DNA of 59,746 nt, taken from assembly GCA_947303625.1 (NCBI GenBank), contig CAMYYV010000003.1, forward strand, positions 1 to 59,746. Reading direction: 5' to 3'. This DNA comes from an uncultured Bacteroidales bacterium (GTDB lineage: Bacteria; Bacteroidota; Bacteroidia; Bacteroidales; F082). Below the pieces are notes generated by a model, which did no database searches, was not told where the DNA came from, and saw nothing but the letters and a program-made list of their open reading frames with translations. This document shows, piece after piece, positions 1 through 9,107 of the stretch. Both the position numbers and the translations under genes were made by a program. The first letter of the stretch is position 1. Every line of letters begins with the position of its first letter.

Positions 1-390
1 CACACCGCGTGTGTCCGCTTTCCCGTATGCATCCGCTCCATCCATCCCCACAATCGAATCAAAAAACCCCACAGCTTTCAGCAGATCCTTTCTATTGCTC
101 TGCCCATAGTCATTCTTATACAGCAGCTCCGAAATCAGGAGCTGGCAGTAATGCCCGTTAAAGGCATTGAGGCTGTCGGCCTCAGGGCTTGCCGCAAACT
201 CCAACATCACCGCCAAGGTGCTATCCGCATGCTGCCACATCAGGCTGTCGATCTCTGCCAATGCGGGAGACGAAGGCATTTCGATGCTTCGGCTTTGTTC
301 AGAGACCGCAGGCTCAGAGACCTTGGCTGGGTGGGTGCAGGACACCGTTAACGCCAACAATAGGATTCCTATGTAAAGCCATCGTTTCAC
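1..390 (-). CDS. N-terminal part of a lipoprotein / TPR-type protein (runs off window start)
   Basis: Reverse-strand translation from a GTG at 390: VKRWLYIGILLLALTVSCTHPAKVSEPAVSEQSRSIEMPSSPALAEIDSLMWQHADSTLAVMLEFAA...; lipobox-like LTVSC; open to the window edge, absent from the ORF track. Confidence 0.65.
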   Translation of the reverse strand, partial: MKRWLYIGILLLALTVSCTHPAKVSEPAVSEQSRSIEMPSSPALAEIDSLMWQHADSTLAVMLEFAASPEADSLNAFNGHYCQLLISELLYKNDYGQSNRKDLLKAVGFFDSIVGMDGADAYGKADTRGV

Positions 391-448
391 GCCGCAAAAT
401 TACTCAAAATCCATCCACATTTAGCGAAATCACACCAGCAATATTTTG

Positions 449-1882
449 TTATTCAGCACCAGCGAAAAGGTCATCCATCTTTACTTGCGACTGCATAATG
501 CCACTGTGGGAGTTTTGTCTGACACCGTAAGTAGTAATCATGACTAATTGTAGGGCTTTCCGTGATTTGGTGGCTTCACGGAACACTTGCATTTTCTTGC
601 GAAGCTTGTCCTCATAGTCTTTGTCAATGGCATATTCACCGACCGAGAACTTGATTTCGCAGATGTTCGTGATGCGATCGCGACGGTCGATAACAAGGTC
701 GATTTGAGCTTTGCCCGTTTCTGAATTGCCATTCCATGAAGAAATGTCGGTTAGCACGGCACTGATTCCGATAGCCTTCTTGACTTGGATGATATGGTCT
801 TTGCAGACTTGCTCAAAGGTTTGTCCTGCCCAGCTGTTTTTGGCCGGGTTGTCGAGATAGTGCGTCCAGAAATGCTCGTCAGGGTTTTGCTTGCCCTTCA
901 TGAAACGTAAGTAAAACAGGGTGAAATAATCAGCAAGCTGATACACGAGATTCTTCTCGTTATAGCCAAAAGTGTTGTAAACGCGTGCGAATTGACTGTC
1001 TTTCAGGTTTTTCAGCATCTCGGTGAGAAGGCCGTTGTCTTCAAGATGCGTTTCGTTGATAATCTCTTGTCGGGTGAGCCCTGATTTCTTTGTTGAAAGG
1101 GCTTCGATGATTTTCAGATAAGCTTTTGAGTTCCCGAAAAGAGTTTCGTACAGATGATCGAACTCGTCCCATAGTGAGCCGTTGCGCTTGAAGAAAATGT
1201 TGTCGATATTGGTTAGATACGGCAACTCATTGTCGAGTAGCTTTAAATAATAGGGGATGCCGCCCATGGTCATGTAGCACTCAACGATGTCATAACGGCT
1301 CCAATTGATGCCTCGTGAAATCAGGTATCGCTCAGTTTCTTGAAGCGTGAAAGGCATTAGGAAAAGACGGCGGGCGGCACGGTTGAATAGTCCGCCTTTG
1401 TCGGAGAAAAGCTTTTTGGTAATCCAAGTGGTGGCTGAGCCGCAAACAACCAGCATGATGTCGTTCTGCTGTGCCCCCCAGCCGTTCCAGAAGCCCTCGA
1501 ATGCCCCAAGAAACTCGCTTTGACGCGTGTCAAGCCAAGGGAGTTCGTCGATGAAGATGATTTTCTTGCGATTTTCCTTGATGCCTTTCAGAAGTTTCTT
1601 CAGCTCGTCGAACGCTTCAAGCCAGTCGGTCGGCACTTTTTTGATGTTGGCACCATATTCCTGAAGAGCAAGATAGAAGTTTTTTAGCTGCATCTTTTTG
1701 GGTTTTTTGTACAGCCCAGTGACATGAAAATCGTATGTGTCATCAAAGAATTCCTTGATGAGGAATGTCTTCCCAACACGACGGCGACCATAAACGATGA
1801 CAAACTCCGATTCCTTGGAACTGCGATACTTTTCAAGCTGACGGATTTCATATTCGCGGCCGATAAATAGGTTTCTGTCCAT
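449..1882 (-). CDS. AAA+ ATPase with C-terminal DUF234-like domain (ATPase_2 family)
   Basis: 477 aa; FIGREYEIRQLEKY, Walker A YGRRRVGKTFLI, Walker B KKIIFIDELPW; C-terminal nuclease-like QIDLVIDRRDRITNICEIKFS. Confidence 0.88.
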   Translation of the reverse strand: MDRNLFIGREYEIRQLEKYRSSKESEFVIVYGRRRVGKTFLIKEFFDDTYDFHVTGLYKKPKKMQLKNFYLALQEYGANIKKVPTDWLEAFDELKKLLKGIKENRKKIIFIDELPWLDTRQSEFLGAFEGFWNGWGAQQNDIMLVVCGSATTWITKKLFSDKGGLFNRAARRLFLMPFTLQETERYLISRGINWSRYDIVECYMTMGGIPYYLKLLDNELPYLTNIDNIFFKRNGSLWDEFDHLYETLFGNSKAYLKIIEALSTKKSGLTRQEIINETHLEDNGLLTEMLKNLKDSQFARVYNTFGYNEKNLVYQLADYFTLFYLRFMKGKQNPDEHFWTHYLDNPAKNSWAGQTFEQVCKDHIIQVKKAIGISAVLTDISSWNGNSETGKAQIDLVIDRRDRITNICEIKFSVGEYAIDKDYEDKLRKKMQVFREATKSRKALQLVMITTYGVRQNSHSGIMQSQVKMDDLFAGAE

Positions 1883-1904
1883 AATGAAATTGTTTTTCTA
1901 ACTG

Positions 1905-1912
1905 CAAAAATA
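1905..1912 (-). promoter_or_regulatory. Bacteroidetes -7 box TATTTTTG for the ATPase gene
   Basis: CAAAAATA on + strand, ~23 nt upstream of the ATPase start at 1882; matches TAnnTTTG. Confidence 0.45.
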
Positions 1913-1923
1913 ATAAAAGTTTT

Positions 1924-2050
1924 CAAACTCAAGTGCGGAAACTATACTTTTTTACATACTTTCCGCATCTAAGTTTGATTTTTTGTGCCTAAAATACAAA
2001 ACTTAAGTGCGAAAACATGGTATTATTCACGATATTCCGCACTTAAGTTG
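1924..2050. repeat. Four alternating-orientation copies of an 18-bp motif (~CAAACTTAAGTGCGGAAA)
   Basis: 1924-1941 (+), 1960-1977 (-), 1997-2015 (+), 2033-2050 (-); read directly from sequence. Confidence 0.85.
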
Positions 2051-2127
2051 GAAATTTTTCCATTAACAATGAAGTCGGAAATCGGGTTGGAAACGTAGTT
2101 TTTTTATGCTACAAGCCGCAAAATCTC

Positions 2128-2135
2128 TATCTTTG
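2128..2135 (+). promoter_or_regulatory. -7 box TATCTTTG
   Basis: TAnnTTTG 23 nt upstream of ATG 2158. Confidence 0.45.
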
Positions 2136-2157
2136 TCCTTTCCAAAACGATTGAAAC

Positions 2158-4737
2158 ATGAAAAAAATGCTATTCATACTACTCCTGTTCCCCTTTTCCC
2201 TCTTCGCTCAAGTCACCGACGACTTCTCCGACGGCGACTTCACCCAAAACCCCACCTGGTTAGGGATGACGGAGCAATACATCGTGAACAACAGCAAGCA
2301 ACTTCAACTCAATGCGGAAGGCGAGGGCACAGCCTGTCTTTCTCTGCCTATCACGGAATACGAGACGATGGAATGGCAGTTTTGGATTCGGGAGGCTTTT
2401 TCCCCTTCGGGAAACAACTATAGCGATGTTTGGCTCAGTGCCAACAATGCCGACCTTTCACAAGCTTCCCAAGGCTATTTCCTCCGTTTCGGTGAAGGAG
2501 GAAGCAACGACGCCATCACCTTGTTCAGAAAAGACGCCGACGGCCAACAACAGGTTTTGCGTGGCATAGAAGGCACCATCGCGGCTTCGTTTGCGGTCTC
2601 CGTCAAGGTGAACTGCGACCGCGAAGGCAACTGGATGATCCAAACATGCTATGATAATTCAGGAATCTATCTCATTGAGGCACAAGGCATTGACGACACC
2701 TATGGTCGCGCTGGCCACTTCGGCTTCTGGTCTAAGTTCACCTCGTCCAACGCGAAGAAGTTTTACTTCGACAATGTGTATGTCGGGCCGCGCATCGTCG
2801 ACCACGAGCCGCCGCAACTCTTGACTTGCGAGGTCCTTGACTTGACGCACCTGCAACTGTCCTTCAACGAGGCCCTTGACGTATCCACTTCCCTCAATCC
2901 CGACAATTATTTCATCGACAACGGTCTGGGTCACCCCGTCTCAATCGGTTTCGGTACCAATCAAGCCATTGTCGTGCTTGAATTGGAACGCGAAATCGGC
3001 AATGGCATAAACTATGAGCTTACCGTTAGTGGTGTCAAAGATATGTGGAACAACATGATGGAGCCGACCACGATGGCATTTTCCATCTACGAGGCCTCGG
3101 AATACGATGTCGTCATCAATGAGATTATGGCCGATCCCAACCCCGTCGTGGGTCTGCCCGAATGGGAGTATGTGGAGCTTTACAACACCACGGAGTTCGG
3201 CATTGACTTGAAAGACTGGCAGATACAGATCGGCTCAAACGACAATATCTTCGGTAATTATGTCCTTGCACCGCATGGCTATGTCATTCTCTGCCATAAC
3301 GATGCCGTGGCCGAACTGCGACAGTATGGCGACTGCCTCGGTTTCGGCAGCTTCTCGGTGGGCAACACTTCCTCGGCGATGTATCTTTACAGCAAGGCGG
3401 GTGTGCTGATTTCGCGCGTCAATTTCAGCAGCACTTGGTACCACGATCCCGACAAGGACAACGGCGGCTGGTCGGTGGAGCAGATTGACCCGTTGAATCC
3501 TTGTGCTGGCGCTTCCAACTGGACGGCTTCAGTTGATGTTTCAGGCGGCACGCCAGGACGCATCAATTCGGTAAACGGTGAGAACAACGTGGCACCGCAA
3601 GTGGAGCGCGTCAGCATGTTCGGCAACCAGATTGTCCAACTATGGTTCGACCAACAGATGAATCCTGCGGAACTGCTTGAAACACAGCATTTCCTTGTGG
3701 AGGAAACGGGCGAGCATCCCCAACAAACGGTGGTGAATCCTATCGACGGCACTTATGTGGAGCTTTTCTACTACCAAGGCTTTGAACAAGGCCTCGTCTA
3801 TACCTTGTTGATTAATGGTGTGACCAACTGTGTGGGCACAGCCATCGAAGCCGACACCCGCGTGCAATTCGGCATCCCCAACGAAATTGCCGAAGGCGAA
3901 ATCTTGATTAATGAGATCATGTTCGACCCCATCAGTCCGGGCGTCGACTATGTGGAGCTCTACAACAACACCGACAAGACCTTCGATCTCAGCTCGCTGA
4001 TGCTGGGTGTCGTCAGACAGACCTTCCCTAATCCTGCCGACACCACCTTGAAGGAAATCACCGCCGACAGCCGCTTGTTTCTGCCCAATACCTATGTGTT
4101 GCTTTCCACCAACAGTGAGATTGTGGGCCAGCAATACGACTGCCCGACCGATAACTTCGTGCAGATGCCTTCGTTCCCGAGCTATGCCAATACGGGTGGC
4201 ACGGCCATCCTGATGGGCAAGGACGGCACCACCATCGACGCCATGTACTTCTCAGAGAAGATGCACTATCCGCTGCTTAAAGTCACCAAAGGCGTGGCAT
4301 TGGAGCGTGTGGCCTTCGACCAATCCTCGATGAATACCGATAACTGGCATTCTGCCGCCGAGCAGGTGCATTTTGGTACCCCGGGTTACGAGAACTCGAT
4401 GATGCAAAGCGCCGAGCTCTCGAACGACGAGATCTCCATCAGCCCAGACATTTTCTCACCCGACGGCGACGGCTACGACGATGAGTGTTTCATCAACTAC
4501 CATTTCGACGAGGCGGGCTATACGATGAACATCTATATCTTCAATGTGGCGGGGCAGCAGCTGCGCCATCTCGCTAAAGGCGAGCTGGTAGGGCAGGAGG
4601 GCAGCCTCCTCTGGAACGGCCTCGACGACAACGGCAACCGCGTTCCCGTTGGCGTTTATGTTGTCGTCACGGAAGTTTTTAATTTTGAGGGGAAGGTAAA
4701 ACAATTTAAAAACGCTGTAGTTGTTGGAACACGTTAA
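2158..4737 (+). CDS. Secreted lamin-tail-domain (LTD) protein with FlgD-like/gliding-type C-terminal domain
   Basis: 859 aa; signal peptide; two LTD-like segments (VVINEIMADPNP...EYVELYN; ILINEIMFDPISPGVDYVELYNNT); C-terminal SPDGDGYDDEC...LLWNGLDDNGNRVPVGVYVVV. Confidence 0.82.
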   Translation: MKKMLFILLLFPFSLFAQVTDDFSDGDFTQNPTWLGMTEQYIVNNSKQLQLNAEGEGTACLSLPITEYETMEWQFWIREAFSPSGNNYSDVWLSANNADLSQASQGYFLRFGEGGSNDAITLFRKDADGQQQVLRGIEGTIAASFAVSVKVNCDREGNWMIQTCYDNSGIYLIEAQGIDDTYGRAGHFGFWSKFTSSNAKKFYFDNVYVGPRIVDHEPPQLLTCEVLDLTHLQLSFNEALDVSTSLNPDNYFIDNGLGHPVSIGFGTNQAIVVLELEREIGNGINYELTVSGVKDMWNNMMEPTTMAFSIYEASEYDVVINEIMADPNPVVGLPEWEYVELYNTTEFGIDLKDWQIQIGSNDNIFGNYVLAPHGYVILCHNDAVAELRQYGDCLGFGSFSVGNTSSAMYLYSKAGVLISRVNFSSTWYHDPDKDNGGWSVEQIDPLNPCAGASNWTASVDVSGGTPGRINSVNGENNVAPQVERVSMFGNQIVQLWFDQQMNPAELLETQHFLVEETGEHPQQTVVNPIDGTYVELFYYQGFEQGLVYTLLINGVTNCVGTAIEADTRVQFGIPNEIAEGEILINEIMFDPISPGVDYVELYNNTDKTFDLSSLMLGVVRQTFPNPADTTLKEITADSRLFLPNTYVLLSTNSEIVGQQYDCPTDNFVQMPSFPSYANTGGTAILMGKDGTTIDAMYFSEKMHYPLLKVTKGVALERVAFDQSSMNTDNWHSAAEQVHFGTPGYENSMMQSAELSNDEISISPDIFSPDGDGYDDECFINYHFDEAGYTMNIYIFNVAGQQLRHLAKGELVGQEGSLLWNGLDDNGNRVPVGVYVVVTEVFNFEGKVKQFKNAVVVGTR

Positions 4738-4738
4738 A

Positions 4739-4766
4739 GTAGAGACGGTGTGCACACCGTCTCTAC
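4739..4766. repeat. 28-nt perfect palindrome GTAGAGACGGTGTGCACACCGTCTCTAC
   Basis: Self-complementary; in the gap between convergent genes; identical copy at 27689-27716. Confidence 0.9.
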
Positions 4767-4814
4767 AAATATCCGTGTAAATCCGTACGATCCGTGTTCA
4801 GAAAACAACCGTGT

Positions 4815-5525
4815 TCAATAATCCATATTCGACTGCGCCACAATCTCCTTTGTATCAGGATTGAAGGCCGTGAGGTTGCCCAATCCAGGCCTGTCGGTCA
4901 CATATACACCATTATCCAAAACGATGAAGTCGTAGTTTTGGTTCTGTTCGATGACCAAGTTCATGAAACCATATTCGACGGGGATGTGCCCGTGGATGAT
5001 CTTCTTGCCATGCGATTTGTTGAAGTCGACCCGGAACTTGCGCGTCCACATCATGCTGCGCGTGTCCTCAAAGGGGTCGTCGATGCTGAAATTCATGCCG
5101 GCATGGACGAGGATGTATTCCTCCAACTCGATATAAGGCAAGCAGGCGTTCATCCAGTCGATATACATCTGTGGTATCTCGCGTGGGTGCTTCACCCCGA
5201 AGCTCTGCAAAGTGGCCTTGGCCCCCACAGCTTCCCATTCTTTCTGTTCCAGATGTTTGCCGCCGAGGAATTTCTTCTTTTGGTCGGCCTCGAAAGCCTT
5301 CACGCACATGTCTTCATGGTTGCCCTTCAGAAAATGCACATCATACTCTTCTTGTTGCAGGTGCATCAGATAGTCGATGACCCCCTTGCCGTCGGGGCCG
5401 CGGTCGATGTAGTCGCCAAGGAAGTAGAGCTGGTCGTGCTTGGTGACCTTGAGCATGTTTTCAAGCAGCACTTTCAGGGTCTTGGCGCAACCGTGAATGT
5501 CGGGGATGATCCAGCGTTGTGACAT
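4815..5525 (-). CDS. Serine/threonine protein phosphatase (calcineurin-like metallophosphoesterase)
   Basis: 236 aa; WIIPDIHGCAKTLK, FLGDYIDRGPDGKGVID, LKGNHEDM, IHGHIP. Confidence 0.9.
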   Translation of the reverse strand: MSQRWIIPDIHGCAKTLKVLLENMLKVTKHDQLYFLGDYIDRGPDGKGVIDYLMHLQQEEYDVHFLKGNHEDMCVKAFEADQKKKFLGGKHLEQKEWEAVGAKATLQSFGVKHPREIPQMYIDWMNACLPYIELEEYILVHAGMNFSIDDPFEDTRSMMWTRKFRVDFNKSHGKKIIHGHIPVEYGFMNLVIEQNQNYDFIVLDNGVYVTDRPGLGNLTAFNPDTKEIVAQSNMDY

Positions 5526-6814
5526 CAGAACAAAGTGTTAAGGTTGAGTGATTCATATTGCTTACGCAGTTTCTTCTTGAAGGTCCAGCGCACGTCGGAG
5601 AGCCAGCGGCGTGCCAGCTCTTGGTAGTCGACGAAGAGGGGATAGGAGAAGAAGAGCAACACCATGCCGCCCAAGGCCCAGTGCCACGGCAAGAAACAGA
5701 ACAACAGGATGGTGCCTACGATGAAGACTAAGGGCGAGAGCACGAACTTGACGCCGTAGCTTACGGTGTTGCCAAAGGCTGGGTCTTTCAGCTTGCCCCT
5801 GATGATGAGGGTGGTGAGCCAGGTGGGGAGCTGCACCGCTGTTGAGGCTAAGAAGTAGGGTAGACCCACGAGTAGCACGGCGAGTTTCCACAACGAGTTA
5901 AGCAAGGGGTATTTTTTAGCCGTCGAGGTGACGGAAATCTTCTGCCGCCTGCGTTGCTGCGCGAAGTCCATCACGCGTCCAAACAGGTTCTTGGCTTCTT
6001 CAGGCTGCTCTTCCCTGTATTTCAGCACCTTCTCGACGGTGGCGCGGTTGCGGAGCATCTTCTTATAAAGCCCGCCAGCGCGCTTCTCGTTTTTCATCTT
6101 TACGATCTCCCAAATGGCGTCATAGTCGTCATCATCGGGGATGTAAGTGAACAGCTTTGAAATCTCTTCCGATAGCTGGTCTTTCAGGATGTTGATGTTG
6201 GCGGCTTCGTTCTCCTCAGTGGTTTGCTTAAAGAATTCGGTCACATTGATGGGCGCGCCGAAGTTGATCATGGCCGTGGAGCGGAAACGGAAGTAGTCGC
6301 CGTATTCGATGGCGGTGGGGATGATGTAGACGGGGCTCTGTTCGCCGAACTGCTTGTTGGCATCCACGGCGATGTGGAACAGGCCCTTGCCCATGCGCAT
6401 CAGCGAGTGCTTGGTGCGGTGGGTGCCCTCGGGGAAGAGGTAGAGGTCGACATGGTCGTGGATGACGTCGACGGCCTTGCCAAGTGAGTCGTCGTTTTGG
6501 CGCACGGCGGCCACACCGTTGCGGATGCGGAAGATGGGCAGGATGCGCAGGAAGTTGAGGATCTTGGCCACGATAGGGTTCTTGAAGATGTCGCCCCGCG
6601 CGATGAACACTTTCTTGATGTTGTCGGCCGACAAGAGTACCAAGGCGTCCATCAAGGTATTGCTATGGTTTACGCCAAAGATCACGGCGCTGTTTCTCGG
6701 GATGTTCTCTTTCCCGTGCACCTCAAAACGGCGGTACGAGGTGCGCGTGTGCCAGTTGACGTAAGGGAGCAGGAAGGAATACCAAAAGTTGGAGTCTTGT
6801 ATCTTTTTTGCCAT
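5525..6814 (-). CDS. PlsC-like 1-acylglycerol-3-phosphate acyltransferase
   Basis: 429 aa; GVNHSNTLMD (HX4D), LFPEGTH motif, C-terminal TM segments. Confidence 0.85.
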   Translation of the reverse strand: MAKKIQDSNFWYSFLLPYVNWHTRTSYRRFEVHGKENIPRNSAVIFGVNHSNTLMDALVLLSADNIKKVFIARGDIFKNPIVAKILNFLRILPIFRIRNGVAAVRQNDDSLGKAVDVIHDHVDLYLFPEGTHRTKHSLMRMGKGLFHIAVDANKQFGEQSPVYIIPTAIEYGDYFRFRSTAMINFGAPINVTEFFKQTTEENEAANINILKDQLSEEISKLFTYIPDDDDYDAIWEIVKMKNEKRAGGLYKKMLRNRATVEKVLKYREEQPEEAKNLFGRVMDFAQQRRRQKISVTSTAKKYPLLNSLWKLAVLLVGLPYFLASTAVQLPTWLTTLIIRGKLKDPAFGNTVSYGVKFVLSPLVFIVGTILLFCFLPWHWALGGMVLLFFSYPLFVDYQELARRWLSDVRWTFKKKLRKQYESLNLNTLF

Positions 6815-6927
6815 TTTTTTCAGTCGCGAAATAAAGTTAGCAAAAGTACTAAATTAACCTACACGGATAGTTTTTTTTCGACCAAATAGATTAATTTCCT
6901 ACTTTTACCGCTCCTAAACCAAGTGAG

Positions 6928-8355
6928 ATGAAGAAAATAACTGTTTTTTTCCTTGCGTTGCTGCTCCCCATCGTATGGTTAGCGTCGTGCGAAAACACCC
7001 CTCCCCAACCTGTTGATGAGCCGGAGCCTGAACGCGACACTTTGACGGTGCTTCAGCACATTCAGGAAAGAGGACGGTTGGTCGCTGTGACCAATTGTGA
7101 AATAATCAACTACAATACCGAGAAGCCGACACCATCGGGTTTCGAGTATGAGCTGCTGAGCGACTTCTGCAGTGCCAACGGATTGGAGCTCGAGATGATC
7201 GTCAATGAGAATCTGGACTCTTGTTTCCGCCTCTTGGACTCTTGTAAGGTCGACATGGTGGCTGTGGGCATCGGCTCCAACAAGGACTTGAAACGCCGCT
7301 ACCTGCTGACCGACCCGATCATGGTACAGAAAAGCGTGCTCGTGCAACGCCTGCCCAAGGACTGGAATAAGATGTCGACGGCCAACGAGGTGGAGAACCA
7401 GTTGCTGCGCTCGCCGATGGATCTGGCAGGCAAGGTCATCCATCTGCCGCAAGGTAGCCATGAGGTCAAGCTGCTCGAACATCTCTCCGACCAGATTGGC
7501 GACACTATCTATATCGTGCAATGCGATAGCCTCAACAGTTTCGACCTGGTGAAGGCCGTCTCGTCGGGCGAGATCGACTACACCGTGGTGGAGGAGTATG
7601 TGGCTCGCATGGCCTCCATCGGCTTGAAGGGACTCGACACCAAGCTGAATGTCAGCGTCGAGCAACCCTTGGGATGGGTCGTCCAAAACCACGACAACGA
7701 CTCATCGCTGCTCATCGCGCTTAACGACTGGATCGATGGCTTCGAGCAACGCAACCTCAACCGCATCCTTGCCAAATACGTCAACAAAGGCAACGTGTTC
7801 GGTACGCGTAAGCCCAAGGAAGGCGAGTTGTCGGGCTTCGATGCCATCATCAAGAAGACCGCCAAAGACATTGGTTGGGACTGGCGCCTGCTGGCATCGC
7901 TCATCTATCAGGAGTCGCATTTCAGGCTCGATCTCGAGAGCGAGAAAGGCGCCTTCGGCCTTATGCAGCTCATGCCCGTCGTTATGGAAAGATACGAGCT
8001 TGGCTACGATGCCACGCCCGAGGAGCAACTCGAGGTTGGCGGCAAACTCATCACCTATCTCACTGAGAGCCTTGAGGATAAGGTGGTTGACAGCGCCGAG
8101 AGGGTGAAGTTTGTGCTGGCTGCTTACAACGCAGGCCTTGGCCATGTGTACGATGCCCAGCGCTTAGCATTGAAATATGGCAAATATCCTGATGTGTGGG
8201 ACAACAACGTCGACTATTTCATCCTCAACAAGTCAAAGAAACAGTACTACAACGATACCTGCTGCAAGGCGGGCTACCTGCGTGGCACCGAGACCTACCG
8301 CTTCGTCGAAGAAGTCCTCGACCGTTATTACCAATATCAAGCGACCTATAACTAG
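6928..8355 (+). CDS. mltF: Membrane-bound lytic murein transglycosylase MltF (SBP_bac_3 + SLT)
   Basis: 475 aa lipoprotein; N-terminal solute-binding-like domain; SLT motif ASLIYQESHFRLDLESEKGAFGLMQLMP. Confidence 0.88.
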   Translation: MKKITVFFLALLLPIVWLASCENTPPQPVDEPEPERDTLTVLQHIQERGRLVAVTNCEIINYNTEKPTPSGFEYELLSDFCSANGLELEMIVNENLDSCFRLLDSCKVDMVAVGIGSNKDLKRRYLLTDPIMVQKSVLVQRLPKDWNKMSTANEVENQLLRSPMDLAGKVIHLPQGSHEVKLLEHLSDQIGDTIYIVQCDSLNSFDLVKAVSSGEIDYTVVEEYVARMASIGLKGLDTKLNVSVEQPLGWVVQNHDNDSSLLIALNDWIDGFEQRNLNRILAKYVNKGNVFGTRKPKEGELSGFDAIIKKTAKDIGWDWRLLASLIYQESHFRLDLESEKGAFGLMQLMPVVMERYELGYDATPEEQLEVGGKLITYLTESLEDKVVDSAERVKFVLAAYNAGLGHVYDAQRLALKYGKYPDVWDNNVDYFILNKSKKQYYNDTCCKAGYLRGTETYRFVEEVLDRYYQYQATYN

Positions 8356-8372
8356 AAATATGTTAGTTACCC

Positions 8373-8441
8373 TGACCTTTGACCCTGACCCTGACCGCTG
8401 CACCCCTTGGTGAGGACGGTCATGGTCAGTGGTCATGGTCA
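8373..8441. repeat. Inverted clusters of TGACC repeats
   Basis: TGACCTTTGACCCTGACCCTGACC (8373-8396) facing GGTCATGGTCAGTGGTCATGGTCA (8418-8441). Confidence 0.7.
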
Positions 8442-8457
8442 AAAAATCGAATACCTT

Positions 8458-9105
8458 ATGAAAAGACTTACCCTCATCCTCCTCTTCGCTATCTCGTTTT
8501 TTGCCTGTGGCAAAATGCAGGCCCAGTCCTTCAACGCTGGCCTCATCGGCGGTGCCACTTTCGCGCAAGTCGACGGCGACCATTATGCAGGCTACCATCA
8601 GCTCGGTTTCACGGCAGGTGCATACGCCAATTTGCCCCTGGATGACTATTTCTCGTTCCAATTAGAGTTGAAATATTCGCTCCTCGGAGCCCATTCGTCC
8701 GACAAAGAAGTGAATGAGTATTATTACGACCCGTATAGTCTGCGTTTGCATTACGCCGAGATCCCTCTGATGTTGCAATACAATTTGGGCTATTTCCGCG
8801 TCAACGGACGTCCTCTCGATTTCATCACCCTTGAGGTGGGTGTCAGCGCCGATGTCAGGCTGCGAGCCACCGAGGATGTCAACGCTGATTTTGAGGTTAC
8901 GACCAATCGTTGGAATTTCTTCTCTGCCACGGGCAATGCGGGCGTGCATTTCGCCTTCAACGACCATCTGGGCATGGGCGCACGCTTTATGTATTCCGTG
9001 GTACCCTGCCGTTTCACAGGCAACCCAGGGTGGTTTTACAACCAATACTATAATAAGGTGTGGCAGATCACGCTGACCTACAACATCAACTCTCCTTTGA
9101 AATAA
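8458..9105 (+). CDS. Outer-membrane beta-barrel protein (PorT-like fold)
   Basis: MKRLTLILLFAISFFACGKMQAQSFNAGLIGGATFAQVDGD...; alternating beta-strand pattern; start chosen at the signal peptide Met rather than 8407. Confidence 0.75.
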   Translation: MKRLTLILLFAISFFACGKMQAQSFNAGLIGGATFAQVDGDHYAGYHQLGFTAGAYANLPLDDYFSFQLELKYSLLGAHSSDKEVNEYYYDPYSLRLHYAEIPLMLQYNLGYFRVNGRPLDFITLEVGVSADVRLRATEDVNADFEVTTNRWNFFSATGNAGVHFAFNDHLGMGARFMYSVVPCRFTGNPGWFYNQYYNKVWQITLTYNINSPLK

Positions 9106-9107
9106 GG

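Noticed and set aside
4794-5522. 242-aa + strand ORF opposite the phosphatase
   Set aside because: Antisense shadow of a metallophosphoesterase with intact motifs.
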